This document shows positions 1-9,984 of a DNA stretch of 64,000 bases, piece after piece; the stretch's first letter is position 1; each line of letters starts with the position of its first letter. A program made the position numbers and the translations under genes. The notes below the pieces were generated by a model that was not told where the DNA came from, searched no databases, and saw only the letters and a program-made list of their open reading frames with translations. This stretch comes from Cephalotrichum gorgonifer (taxonomy: Eukaryota; Ascomycota; Sordariomycetes; Microascales; Microascaceae): assembly GCA_900312665.1 (NCBI GenBank), contig ONZQ02000008.1:372001-436000 (forward strand), read 5' to 3'.

Positions 1-234
1 TCAGTAAATGGCTCCGGGTTATTTCGGCGACAGTGATAATTCGGAATCGATGATTTCATTTCCCTATGCTGAGGTGTACTCCGGGCAAGCGCCTCACGGA
101 GAGTGCAAATCATGTTTTACCATGCCCCGCTGCCAAAACCCTCTAACTACCCCCAGCCGTTTTGTCGTATCATAAACGTAACTCCTCCCTGAACCGAAAA
201 GATGCTACATAGCCCGAGTGAGAAATTCGCCGAT
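1..234. other. Window edge and RPS25 3' flank
   Basis: No supportable gene here. The segment lies downstream of the RPS25 stop codon and should hold its 3' UTR and terminator. No canonical AATAAA is obvious on the minus strand. Confidence 0.5.
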
Positions 235-800
235 TTATTCCGCGTCCGCAACCGTGCGAGCTAGAGGTGAAAAGGAGTCAGTCACCGTTGTTGGGTGTAG
301 TCTGAGGAAGAGCTTACCCCCCCCCCCCCCCACCCCCTCATGCGAGCAGAAACATACTGTAGATCCCCATCTTGCTGTGCTCAACGATGGGCCTGATCAT
401 GCCCTTCTCCTCGAGGTCCTTGATGCACCTCCGCGCAAGGGAGCCGTTGATCTTCATGCGGTCGACGAGGGTGGCGACGGTGACAAGCCTGTAAGACTGG
501 ACATCCTTGTAGAGCCTCTCGGAGGTGGCCTTGTCCAGGATGACAGCGTGCTGGGCCTTGTCCTTGACCTTGCCCTTGGACCTAGAGAGACGGACGTGTG
601 TGAATATTTTGGCGATCGGGGTGCCGCGACACGTTGGAGGGGAAGAGGCTATGATGGCGGCACATACCACTTCTTCTTTTGCTTCTTAGCTCCCGTAGCA
701 GGCGCCTGCAAACACGGAGGTTAGAAGAGTTCTGTAATTATCGACGACGACAACGGTGATGGCGGCCGAGGCGAAATGGGCGACATCGTATTCTTACCAT
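235..800 (-). CDS. RPS25: 40S ribosomal protein S25 (eS25)
   Basis: Small-subunit ribosomal protein that sits in the 40S head and acts in cytosolic translation. I resolve four exons on the minus strand: 798-800 (the ATG alone), 668-705, 358-581 and 235-260. The introns have donors GTAAGA, GTATGT and GTATGT and all end in AG. The predicted protein is 96 aa: a lysine-rich head (APATGAKKQKKKW), the conserved winged-helix core (SKGKVKDKAQHAVILDK, then KDVQSYRLVTVATLVDRM and IKDLEEKGMIRPIVEH), and a tail ending IYTRTVADAE. Phases close exactly (291 nt). An unspliced reading would replace both ends with unrelated residues. The last intron contains a C/G homopolymer at about 317-331. The gene is head to head with RPS5, about 420 bp apart. 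Confidence 0.95.
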
Positions 801-1222
801 TTTGTCTGTATTGTTGCCTTGGTTGACGACTTGACGTTGAAGGTTGTAGAGTGGTCAAGATTTCCCAAGTAGATGAGGAGTTAACCACACAACCACTTAG
901 CCTCAGAGAAGGGTCGGGAAGGGCAAGCCCTACTAGCAATTCTGCGCGGTGGGGCTGCGCACCATCACATGATTGGCTAACTCGCTGCCCCCCAATTTTT
1001 TCCCACCACACGGGCAAAAGTCGAGGGCTTCAATTCCACACGGCCAGTGATCACTCGAAGCTTTACCGAACGACCAATTTCTTCCAACGACCGCCCGCCC
1101 CCCACAACCGAACCTTTGCGCAGAACGAGGCTTCATCACCAGCACTCGTTCGTCCACAACGCATCCGGACTTTTTTCCCACCCTCACAACCGACCATCCC
1201 CTCCCCCAGCCGCGCAGCCAAA
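801..1222. promoter_or_regulatory. Shared divergent promoter, RPS25/RPS5
   Basis: The 422 bp between the two start codons must hold both ribosomal protein promoters. An ATTGG (inverted CCAAT) lies at 972-976, a possible HAP-complex site. The RPS5-proximal half (about 1080-1220) is pyrimidine-rich, as is common upstream of highly expressed fungal genes. No strong TATA box is seen. Co-regulation is inference. Confidence 0.55.
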
Positions 1223-2080
1223 ATGTCCGACATCGGTGATATTGAGGTTGAGAACGTCGAGTCCTGGGGCCTCCTCCCCAAGGATGTCACTCAGGATGTT
1301 GGCACCGTGAAGCTCTTCGGTCGCTGGGACTACGATGTCGAAGTTCGCGACATCTCCCTCACGTATGGGAACCCTACGATGGCCTCAGAATGGATCTTCT
1401 GGGCGCCTCCCTTTCCTCCTACCGGGCCAGTTGGATTTGGCTAACCGTTCTGATATCTAGCGACTACATCTCCCTCCGCAACCCCGTCTATGTCACCCAC
1501 TCCGCCGGCAAGTATGCCTCCAAGCGCTTCCGGAAGGCCAACTGCCCCATCATTGAGCGTCTCACCAACTCGCTCATGATGCACGGCCGCAACAACGGAA
1601 AGAAGCTCATGGCGGTGCGCATCGTCGCTCACGCCTTTGAGATCGTAAGCCTGCCCCTCGACCCCCCCCCCCCCCACCTCGAACCANNNNNNNNNNNNNN
1701 NNNNNNAGGACAATTGTGAAAATTTCCTAAGTTGAAGCAACCTTCTAACTCTGCCCTCCCAGATCCACCTCATGACCGACCAGAACCCCATCCAGGTTGC
1801 CGTCGACGCCATCGTCAACTGCGGCCCCCGCGAAGACTCCACCAGGATCGGTTCCGCCGGTACCGTCCGCCGCCAGGCCGTCGACGTCTCCCCCCTCCGC
1901 CGCGTCAACCAGGCCATCGCCCTCCTCACCACCGGTGCGCGTGAGGCGTCCTTCCGCAACATCAAGTCCATCGCCGAGTGCCTCGCCGAGGAGCTGATCA
2001 ACGCGGCCAAGGGCAGCAGCAACTCGTACGCCATCAAGAAGAAGGACGAGCTGGAGCGTGTCGCCAAGAGCAACCGTTAA
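1223..2080 (+). CDS. RPS5: 40S ribosomal protein S5 (uS7)
   Basis: Small-subunit protein that binds the 18S rRNA 3' major domain near the mRNA exit and E site. Exons: 1223-1362, 1461-1644 and 1763-2080. Donors are GTATGG and GTAAGC, and acceptors CTAG and CCAG. Total 642 nt, 213 aa, the usual fungal length. Recognisable uS7 blocks are SAGKYASKRFRKANCPIIER, LTNSLMMHGRNNGKKLM, IQVAVDAIVNCGPREDSTRI, then RRQAVDVSPLRRVNQAI and the C-terminal IKKKDELERVAKSNR. The start is the ATG in CAAAATGTCC, followed by an acidic N-terminus. Intron 2 holds a 20-N gap next to a poly-C run, so intron length is uncertain but coding sequence is intact. Confidence 0.97.
1687..1706. other. Assembly gap (20 N) in RPS5 intron 2
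   Basis: Exactly 20 N, probably a placeholder, just after a C homopolymer at about 1662-1675. The real missing length is unknown. The coding exons on either side are complete and in phase. Confidence 0.95.
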
Positions 2081-3252
2081 AAGGTTAAGCTCAGGGTGGA
2101 TGAAAATAGGGAGATTGGGGATGATATTTGGTCGGTCGGCATCGGCGTGGAATCTGGCATGTTTCGAGTGCTTCCTTCTGGCATTTCTGCGTTCCGGGAC
2201 GGGGTCTTACGAGGCAAATGGCATTCCTGTCAGATAGGGAGACTTATGGGTTCTTTATTTCCGTGTGTTCGTTCGTAAAAAAAAATACGAGTGAAGATGC
2301 CTGGGCGCGGTAAGAGAATAAAATGAAAAGTCTCTAATTCAGTGCTGCTTTCGTGATCTCGTTGCGTGCAAGAAAAAGTAAGACACAGGTCAGTACATGT
2401 AATGATGCTATGCTACCTTCCCCTCCCCTCTAGTACATGATGCCCGTTTGCGCTGTAACTCCCGAAAGAAACGAACCGGCCTTCCTTCCGCGCTACAGGA
2501 CGTGAGTAGTTGGTCGCCTTCCTCCGAAATCTGTGGAAAATATCGAAATGCTACAACCTGACAACAAATGCGCGACGCTCCCGCCATCCACCTCTTGGCA
2601 AACCAGTCATATCTCGGAGACGAAAACATGAAGAAAAGGGGATATTGATAGAGAAACAAGATAACTTTTGTACCAGACGTAGCCTAGCCCTCGGCATCTA
2701 CGTGTGTAATGAGCGGACTGGGCCGAATCCGTGACGAGCCCTCTCACAGAGGATAAAGATTGTCATGTATCGCAAAAGAGCGTCCGAAAACAGAATGACC
2801 AGGGCTGACTTCTGGATGACCGCCGAAATGACATTATCAAGGCTCGGTGTTCCCCGGATGACCGGACGGTGAATCCGTAACCGTGGTCGACTCCAGCTGC
2901 GTGTTGCGAACAATGAAATCGAGTAACAAGAAACGCGTAAACAGATGGGCTTGCAGCTCGTATACGTGCCAACATCCCAATCGGGCTCCGATGAGCTGCC
3001 TCGCGACAAGTCAGAACCGCTGATGGCGAGGGACGAACGAAGTAACGGCCGTAAAATCCGTTCACTCAAGGCCGATGGAGGACGACCATGCTGATACCAT
3101 AGGTCAAGCCGCTCGGAATGGGCGGCGGCAATTGCGTCCCTGCTGTGGGATCCGCTATGTATGCGTAACGACAGAAAAGAACCGATCTTAAGATCTTAAG
3201 ACTCGACTCGGACGTTGTCGAATCCGCCCTCAAGGGTCCCCAACTCCACCGC
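2081..3252. other. Convergent intergenic region, RPS5/GNAT
   Basis: About 1.17 kb between two gene 3' ends. It should contain both 3' UTRs. AATAAAA at about 2317 could serve the RPS5 poly(A) signal. Open frames here are short, overlap on both strands and show no family resemblance, so I call none. Confidence 0.5.
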
Positions 3253-4206
3253 TCAAAATATCGTGCTGGAGGGCGGCGAAATCTCCTGAGGAATTCGGTC
3301 CTGCTTGAGAAGGATCGGCTTCTCCCCAAAGTCGAGTCTCTGGAACATGCCGACGTGGGGTATTCCCTCCTCGTGCCAGATCCCCATCTCCTCATCGATC
3401 TCGAACCCCCACCTCTTCCAGACCTCCACGACCTTCTCCTGGGCATGCACACACACGAGTCCCATCCAGAGGGGCGGCTTGCCGTCGATAGCACACAGGC
3501 GCTCGAGGCCCTTAGCCTTCACGCTGGGATCGAAGCGGTTCGGGTTCTCGCACATCCACTTGAGGGCCGTCTTGACGAGCAAGCTGGCCACACGGCCTCC
3601 ACGGTACTCGGGGATGACGGCGAGCCGGCCGAGCTTGACGTACGGCTCCTGGCCGTCGTGGAAGCTGGTCTTGCGGTCGACGAAATACCTAATATCCGTC
3701 TTCACCGGTTTCTCGACCTTCTGGCCCGCGATCTCCTCCTCGGTGAGCCCACCCCAGTACTTCGCACCCTTGGTGGGATGGGGGTCCCAGTGGGGGAAGG
3801 GGACGAGTCGGATGGTGCCAATGGGGGTGCATCTCGTCTCGCTCTTGCGAGGGACAATCACATTCCCGTCTTTGTCCTTCTCCTCGTGCTGGATGATTTT
3901 TCTGACACTCGCGTACGCTACCCAATGGCACGACCGTGGGTCTTCCCTATCGAACTCATTCTCGATAGGTACCCCCTGCTCGTCCACGAAGACCTTCTCT
4001 CGGACCTCCATGGCATCAAGGAACTCTAGAGGCACCGTGACGGGCTGCTCCTCGCGGGGAAGGCCCCGCTTAAAACCCTCGAGACCGCTAGGTCCGAGGA
4101 AGGAAATGACCGGTGTAGCCATTCTCGGTTCTGCTCGTTCGGCCGCGATCTTCGCTCTCCGTCGCTCCTCATACCCAGCGACGGTCCAGGGCGTATAGTT
4201 GTACAT
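3253..4206 (-). CDS. GNAT-family N-acetyltransferase
   Basis: Single-exon protein of 317 aa from the ATG at 4206 (MYNYTPWTVAGYEERR). An in-frame ATG at 4251 would add 15 residues and MATPVISFLG further in is another possible start, so the N-terminus is not fixed. The GNAT fold is recognisable: a beta strand followed by REKVFVDEQGVPIENEFDRE, the TIRLVPF strand, and motif A in LGRLAVIPEYRGGRVASLLV, where RGGRVA is the acetyl-CoA pyrophosphate loop. The C-terminal half has the VWKRWGFEI strand typical of the fold. Two insertions (around KDKDGNVIVPRKSE and WGGLTEEEIAGQ) lengthen it beyond bacterial GNATs, as in other filamentous-fungal members. The substrate cannot be inferred. No signal peptide is seen, so it is probably cytosolic. 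Confidence 0.85.
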   Translation of the reverse strand: MYNYTPWTVAGYEERRRAKIAAERAEPRMATPVISFLGPSGLEGFKRGLPREEQPVTVPLEFLDAMEVREKVFVDEQGVPIENEFDREDPRSCHWVAYASVRKIIQHEEKDKDGNVIVPRKSETRCTPIGTIRLVPFPHWDPHPTKGAKYWGGLTEEEIAGQKVEKPVKTDIRYFVDRKTSFHDGQEPYVKLGRLAVIPEYRGGRVASLLVKTALKWMCENPNRFDPSVKAKGLERLCAIDGKPPLWMGLVCVHAQEKVVEVWKRWGFEIDEEMGIWHEEGIPHVGMFQRLDFGEKPILLKQDRIPQEISPPSSTIF

Positions 4207-5399
4207 TGTGGCGTCGTGGCTTTCCTCCGTGGCGGTAGTTATGCATATCACGTGATATGGATCTGGCTGGACTGGGCTGGGCAGTCAACTGAGCTGATTG
4301 GCTCTTGGCTGCCCTGTGGATTCCTGTGTCTCGTGTTAGTGAGTGCTTCCGTGGTGATGTCTTCCTTGTAATGTTCGTAGATTTCGGGGATGGCATACAC
4401 GACTGGTTAAGTGTGTTTCTCGCTTACTCTCCGACGTTAAACGTGATGAGGGTGTGGATAGGTGAGGGAGGAGGAAAGGTAGGATATTCAGAGGAGGAGT
4501 TCTTGTGTGTTGCCGAAAGATTCTCTGCTCCTCGACGAAATAATCTGAACCAGTTCTCGACGAGAACTGGAGTCGCTGAGAACTGGGGCAAGTCTCTATC
4601 GTTGGAAGATATTCTTCTTTTAATTCAAGGGGCGCATGTGTCCCAGGGACTCAATCGACAGCCTGTTGCTGCCTATATCTTGAGGAGCAGCCCTTTGATA
4701 GAGCAGTGTAGTCCTTGACAATCGTCCAACGTAATCCATCTTGAATGAGCCGAGGGCAATGGAGCGGGCTCAAAAGGCAGGTATAGACAATTACAATCAA
4801 TAATTTTTATACTCGAGCCCTGCTCCTGCCTTCTGTCTTTATTGACGCCAGTGTCTTCGTACAGGTAGCTGTTGAGTGCACCTTCCTCCCCATTCTTGTG
4901 GACACAAAGGCAGGAGCGGCTCTCGATGGCGACTTCCCAAAACTCCGGCGTGTCCTTTCTTCTCACGGTCCTCGTCACGCCATAATTCATAATCGATATT
5001 TGATACAGAGACATCGAAGTAGCCTACCCATCTTAAGCCCGACCTCATAGTCCCAGAACTTAGGTATCGGGCGTCTGCGTGACTATAAATGACCTCTAGG
5101 AAGCCTGGTTCCACCGGCTCGGAGATAATGCCGCCCCTCAACCTGGTAATACAGGGGGGCTCGTACTAGTTAATTATTTACCAGTGCCATTGAACACCTC
5201 GTGTGGGTGGCCTATGTCTAGGTAGTCACGACGAGTAATCCTGCAGCGAAAACAAACCGTTCATCAAGTCGTGCACTATGCTATAGCTTCATGGCTGAAC
5301 AAACCGCTCGAAATGCTACAGATAATTCCTTCCTTCTTTCAAAGTTCACTGCAGGCCCGTCCCATACGCCAAGCCAACCGCTTCCTCCGAAGCTAACGC
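4207..5399. other. Intergenic region, GNAT promoter and NLP 3' flank
   Basis: About 1.2 kb with no credible gene. It holds the GNAT upstream region and the 3' flank of the NLP gene. The main feature seen is the perfect 21-bp palindrome listed separately at 4550-4570. Confidence 0.5.
4550..4570. repeat. 21-bp palindrome
   Basis: Arms CCAGTTCTCG and CGAGAACTGG flank a single A. A further partial copy (GAGAACTGG) follows at 4579-4587. It lies about 345 bp upstream of the GNAT start. It could be a dimeric transcription-factor site or a chance hairpin. Confidence 0.7.
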
Positions 5400-6211
5400 T
5401 TAGAGCTGCGCGTCGTCAAGCTCGTTCGCAAAGTTTGAGTCCTTGAATGGAACATTCGCATCTCCGAAGTCGGTGTTGGTCAACGCCGTCCTCGCCGCCT
5501 CAGTAAGGCTTTCCCAAGCAATAAGTGGCTGCGTTCCGCCAACCTCGTCTGTGAAAATCATCTGGTGATTTACGGGCCAGACACTCGTATACCCGACCAG
5601 CGGCGTGTTACCGGACATCGGGGGCGCCGTGCTCTTCTCATGACCGCCGTGCTGGGAGACGGCGACGCCGAGGACGGTAGCGGAAGTGTCCGGCCCCGAT
5701 AGCCAGACGACGATGTGTTCCCACTCGTGGCGGTGACCGAGGCCGGAGGAGGGCGAGTCCTTGGGCATGTACCAGGAGTACATAATGGCGTAGGCGGACC
5801 CGTGCTGGGCCGCGCGGGCATAGACTTGACCCGTGCTGGGGGAGCAGCCGCCGCTTGGGCTACCCGTAGGGCTCAGGCCGCCGCTGAGTAGAGATTTAGC
5901 AGTCTGGATTGGGATCCGGGGCGTTGGTTTTGATGTGAGGTATGGAATCTGAAGGGGGACGGGGAAAGGGGGGGTTACCTCGTGTCGCCGTCCGCTTCCA
6001 CCGCGGGGAATGGGACGCAGCCATTGAAGACCTTGAGGCGCGGCTTGTACTTTAGGTAGAGGTTCCCGAGGTCGCCCGAGGGAACAGTCTCGGGAAAGCC
6101 AACAACGGCATCGTGGGCGATGACGGCTCTCTTAGTGAATGGGAGACCGGACACCAAAGGGGCGAGCGACGCCATGCACGATAGTGCCTCCAAGAGCCCC
6201 GTAGTCCTCAT
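5400..6211 (-). CDS. Secreted NPP1-domain necrosis/ethylene-inducing-like protein (NLP)
   Basis: NLP cytolysin family, secreted proteins of plant-associated microbes that act on plant plasma-membrane sphingolipids. Two exons: 5979-6211 and 5400-5883, with a 95-bp intron (donor GTAACC, acceptor CAG). Phases close and predict 238 aa, a normal length. The N-terminus is a signal peptide (hydrophobic stretch ending near PLVSGLP, then a KR processing-like pair). The NPP1 domain has the hallmark GHRHEWE heptapeptide, which supplies metal-binding acidic/His residues. Two cysteines, one in NGCVPFP and one in GGCSPS, fit a type 1 NLP with one disulfide. The reading frame is intact. Whether this copy is cytolytic or one of the non-toxic NLPs cannot be told from the sequence. 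Confidence 0.93.
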
Positions 6212-7416
6212 GGCTGATTATAGGAATGTTTAAAAGAGGTTATGGCCGGTGTTGTTTACGTCTGAGAACGCAGAACAGACGGGAACGTCGTTGCGAAGGC
6301 GCATTGATATAAGTCCAAGGCCTCCCTACCCCAGTCCTATCCTATCCCACCCTGGTGACTTCTGGTATGGTCGAGCGATCGCGACTAATACAACTTAAGA
6401 CGATTCGGAGCGCTCTTAGAACCCGTCTGGGAAAGGATCCCGGCGCACTAGTCCTTTCAGACCCTGACCGTGTGCACATCCTCCATTGAGAGCCCGAGGC
6501 TTGGACATGTGATGATGAACGAGTAGCTCACGGAAAGCAGTGCCATTTTCGAGTAATCCAGGGACGTGCCAACGTGGAGGGGGGTTCTATTAGTGGGGTC
6601 TTCGGGAGATCAGAGGGAAATATCATTGCGGGTGTCATATCGATATAAGAGTAGGTGACGACGACCTTCCCGGCGTCATTCCCTTAATGGGGAAGGTCGG
6701 TCGCGGAAAGGGTTAATGAGATGGGGGGCCTCTGCGATCCCGGTCGTACCCCTGTCACGGCTTTTGAATGTGGGGACCAGATTCGTGGAATCAGATAAAA
6801 ATGCGGATATTGGTGGGTAACTCCAAGACGGGCGAGGTACTCAGTAGTTGCGGGATCTTCCTCCTCCTCGGGATATTGACTGAAGTCCTTGTATGCTATG
6901 GACAAGGGTCTTCCTTGCTCCTATATATGCTACTCCGGGTTCGCAAATCGGGCGGTGTACATAGTACTTGTACCTTCACTCGCGGTCATCTACGGCTAAT
7001 ACGAACAAACCTCTCACAGTCTGCCCTCCGCATGGTATTAGGCCTGCTGTGCACTGGTCAGGAGCGGATCACGTAAGCTGCCCTGCCCCTCCTGCCCAGC
7101 CTACCCACCCCTCCTGGTCGGCTATGCGACCAGCCATTATGCGACGACAAGTGCTTGAGTGTGGGATATTTTGGACACACCGTCCACCTGAACCATCGCG
7201 CAGACCGCTAGCCCCAGAGGGCGCCATCAAGTTACTATGCTGTCATTTAGTTAGTCTTAGCTGAAACGAATCCGAGAACATTTCTACGAGAACGAACCCG
7301 GGCCTCTTGACGTCACTCTCCCCTTTATCCGCCGCTCTGAGGACTACACCCTTCCGCCCTTCCTATCTGGACCAGACATCCTCGACAGGGTGCGGCCTTC
7401 TCCCCCGTTGTGAGCG
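6212..7416. other. Divergent intergenic region, NLP/BTB
   Basis: About 1.2 kb between divergent start codons, containing both promoters. A TATATATG-like element lies at about 6921. Open frames are short with no recognisable product. No TE or RNA gene is seen. Confidence 0.45.
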
Positions 7417-9074
7417 ATGGATCTTTCCCCGGACTTCAACACCCCCAAAAGCGAACGTACCGATGCGTCGATACCCAAGATTCCCAAGATCCTACCCCAC
7501 GAGCGCGTCTTCCCCGTACAAATCGGTACCGAGCTCTTCAAGTTGTCTGGAGCGTCGCTCTCGTCTGACGGTACGGGCCCAACCTCCCCATTGCCTCAGA
7601 TACATCTATATCAGTTTTTGTGGAGCCGTCAGACTGCAGGCGGCGAGGGGTCTCCACTGGCCTGGGGTGCCAGTTTGATCCCGGCTGGCTTGGAAGTAGG
7701 GCATTACTGACACTCGCAACAGCTCCGTCCTACTTCTCCCAATACTTTCTCTGCCAGATAGCGAAGAGCGAAGAGGCAGGCGAGGATCCGTCAGCGGCGA
7801 TTCGAACCCTCTATATCGACCGTGACCCGGAAACATTTCGCGATATCGCGGCCCACCTCCAGGGCTACCATGTCCAACCTCGAGACGGCACGCACTTTGT
7901 GCGCCTGTTCGCCGATGCGCAGTTCTACAGCCGTGAGCCACACCCAGCTCCACCCATATAAACGAAACTGCGCTATGAGACGCACAACTAATGCCGAGGT
8001 CATGCAGTTCCGAAGCTGATATCCCAACTCTACGAAGAGTCCATCTTCATCTCGATTGGACACCGTGAATTCCAGTTCCCCCGCGAGCTCTTCAGCGACC
8101 CGGGCAACACCCCAAACTACTTCTCCCTCGGCTTCGCCGCCTTCTTCGCCAGCCCGGACGACCTCTTCCCCGGCCTCGATCGAGAAAACCTCCTCCGCCC
8201 CCCGTCCATCGTCCCGCCGTCGGTGCCTAACCGATCCGCCGACACCTTCGCGGAGCTCCTACACCTGCTCAAGGGGTACCCTGTGCACATACGCGACGAG
8301 ATTCACAGGGCCGAGCTCCTGCGTGACTGCCGGTACTTCAACTTCAAGGGCCTGGAGCAGAGGCTCATACCGCACCATTCCAGCTTCAACCAGGCGCGGA
8401 ACAAGCAGGAGATTGTCATCCGCGTGGAGGACATCCTGAAGAGCGGGATCAGCATCGCCTCGGACCCGCCGCGCGCCGGCCAGGCCTCCGGCGCGTGGAT
8501 AAACTACGCGAGGCCCTTCGTCGACGACAAGCCGGCCGAGCTCATCCTCGAGATCGGCGGCGAGGCGACGAGACTATACATCTCGCAGGGGTCTGTCCGG
8601 GCCGAGTTCTTCCGGGACACGAGGGCGCGGATAACGCGGCTGTTCGAGGTCATCGCCACGAAGCTGAACCTGCCGCCCACCACGCAGCCCCTCGGGCTCC
8701 TCATGGCGTCGGGCGGGGCTAACAGCCAGCCTGTGACGCCCGGGTCGACGCCCCTCAGCGAGGATCTCGTGCGGGTGCTACTGGAGCCGGACACCGCGAT
8801 TATGCTGGATGGGAAGCCGTACATGCACGATCAAGACGAGGGGGCACTGTCGGTCGCGGGGTCCGGGTTGACGAGGAGGGTCAACTCGTTCCCCAGGGCC
8901 GACATTGGAAACGCGGTGGAGACGTGGGTGGTGAGGTCTGGGCAGTGGAGGTTGAGGATACAGCCGACGAGGGGCGGGAAGAGCGCCCTGGAATGCGTGA
9001 TTGTCGGGGTAAAGCTCGACGCGATGAGCTCGGAGCAGGCGAGGAATGCGGCGAGGGGGTTCTTGAGCGGGTAG
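7417..9074 (+). CDS. Tandem BTB/POZ (KCTD/T1-like) domain protein
   Basis: Three exons: 7417-7570, 7723-7932 and 8008-9074. Donors are GTACGG and GTGAGC, and acceptors ACAG and GCAG. Total 1431 nt, 476 aa. Two BTB-type folds are visible. The first covers roughly residues 31-120 (VFPVQIGTELFKLSGASL, then PSYFSQYF and a TLYIDRDPETFRDIAAHLQG block). The second starts near residue 130 (ESIFISIGHREFQFPRELF, PNYFSLGFAAFF) and ends with LLHLLKGYPVHI and the LLRDCRYFNFKGLEQRLI helix. The C-terminal 200 residues are not recognised. BTB proteins of this type usually oligomerise or serve as adaptors for cullin-3 ligases; that role is inference. No signal peptide or membrane segment is seen. Confidence 0.88.
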
Positions 9075-9984
9075 ATGGGGTGGACAGCATAGTATGTCTA
9101 GGGGGGACAGACAGACAGACATAACACTACGGAGTATGTACGAAGCACATAATAATCTATATATAGTTGGTTTTTGGAGGCGTTATTCGGCTCAGGTATC
9201 TGGCTGGATCGGGCACGGATTCCGGGTGTGTAATAGTTACTTGTTTGTACGTCCGCCACAACTATGCGGCCCTCCTTAGTCTGGATGCAAGCAAGCCGGT
9301 TCCTGCGGCGGGACGAGTATGGAATCTCAAGCCTCTGCCCCTGAGCCACCCTCGTCTCGATATGCAGGCTTATCGCCCACCCTCCCCTCTACTAGTTCAT
9401 TCGTAAACCATCGTGTTTCCCAGCGTCCCTTGTCACACGCAGGAGCTCGTAAAGCGTTTTTGTTCCCCACGTCTCATTCGGTGACATTGTGGAGGTCCCC
9501 CGCACAGCCTGCTTTGCCCCTCAGCTGAGTTGCAGCTACCCGCAGGATGCAGCTTGAGCCGCCCAATCCGATCCTTGTCTGCCCTCTTCCCGTCGTGCCA
9601 CTCGCTCTCATGCCACTCACTCACTCACTCGCTGTGCTGCCATCCCGCCCCCTTCTTCTCTCCTGTCACATCATGCTCCTTTTGTCCATTCCGGCGTGCC
9701 GATTCCGAGAGTTGGGCTAACAATCAGGGGACGGAGGCAGCCAACAGGAGACTGGGATTGGAGGCGTGGGCATGTGAGCTGACGTTGCTTAAACTTGCCG
9801 TTCTTCCCGCTCTCTCCATCCCCCGCACCTTCCTTTTATCGATTGCTTCGAGGGTAGCTGCCCAAAGGAACGTTTCCTATGCTTTTGTATAAATAAAAAC
9901 AGCTCGAGCAGAAGAGTCTCTTTTTTTCTCCCGGATATTATCGTAGAATCTCCCTTTTGCGATCATTTCTGTCCAACCGTGAAG
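9075..9984 (+). promoter_or_regulatory. Glutamate decarboxylase upstream region
   Basis: About 0.9 kb, strongly pyrimidine-rich from about 9580 to 9840. A clear TATAAATA is at 9888-9895, about 90 bp before the start codon, and is the best core-promoter candidate in the window. Microsatellite (GACA)n occurs near 9107-9120. No gene is seen. Confidence 0.6.
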
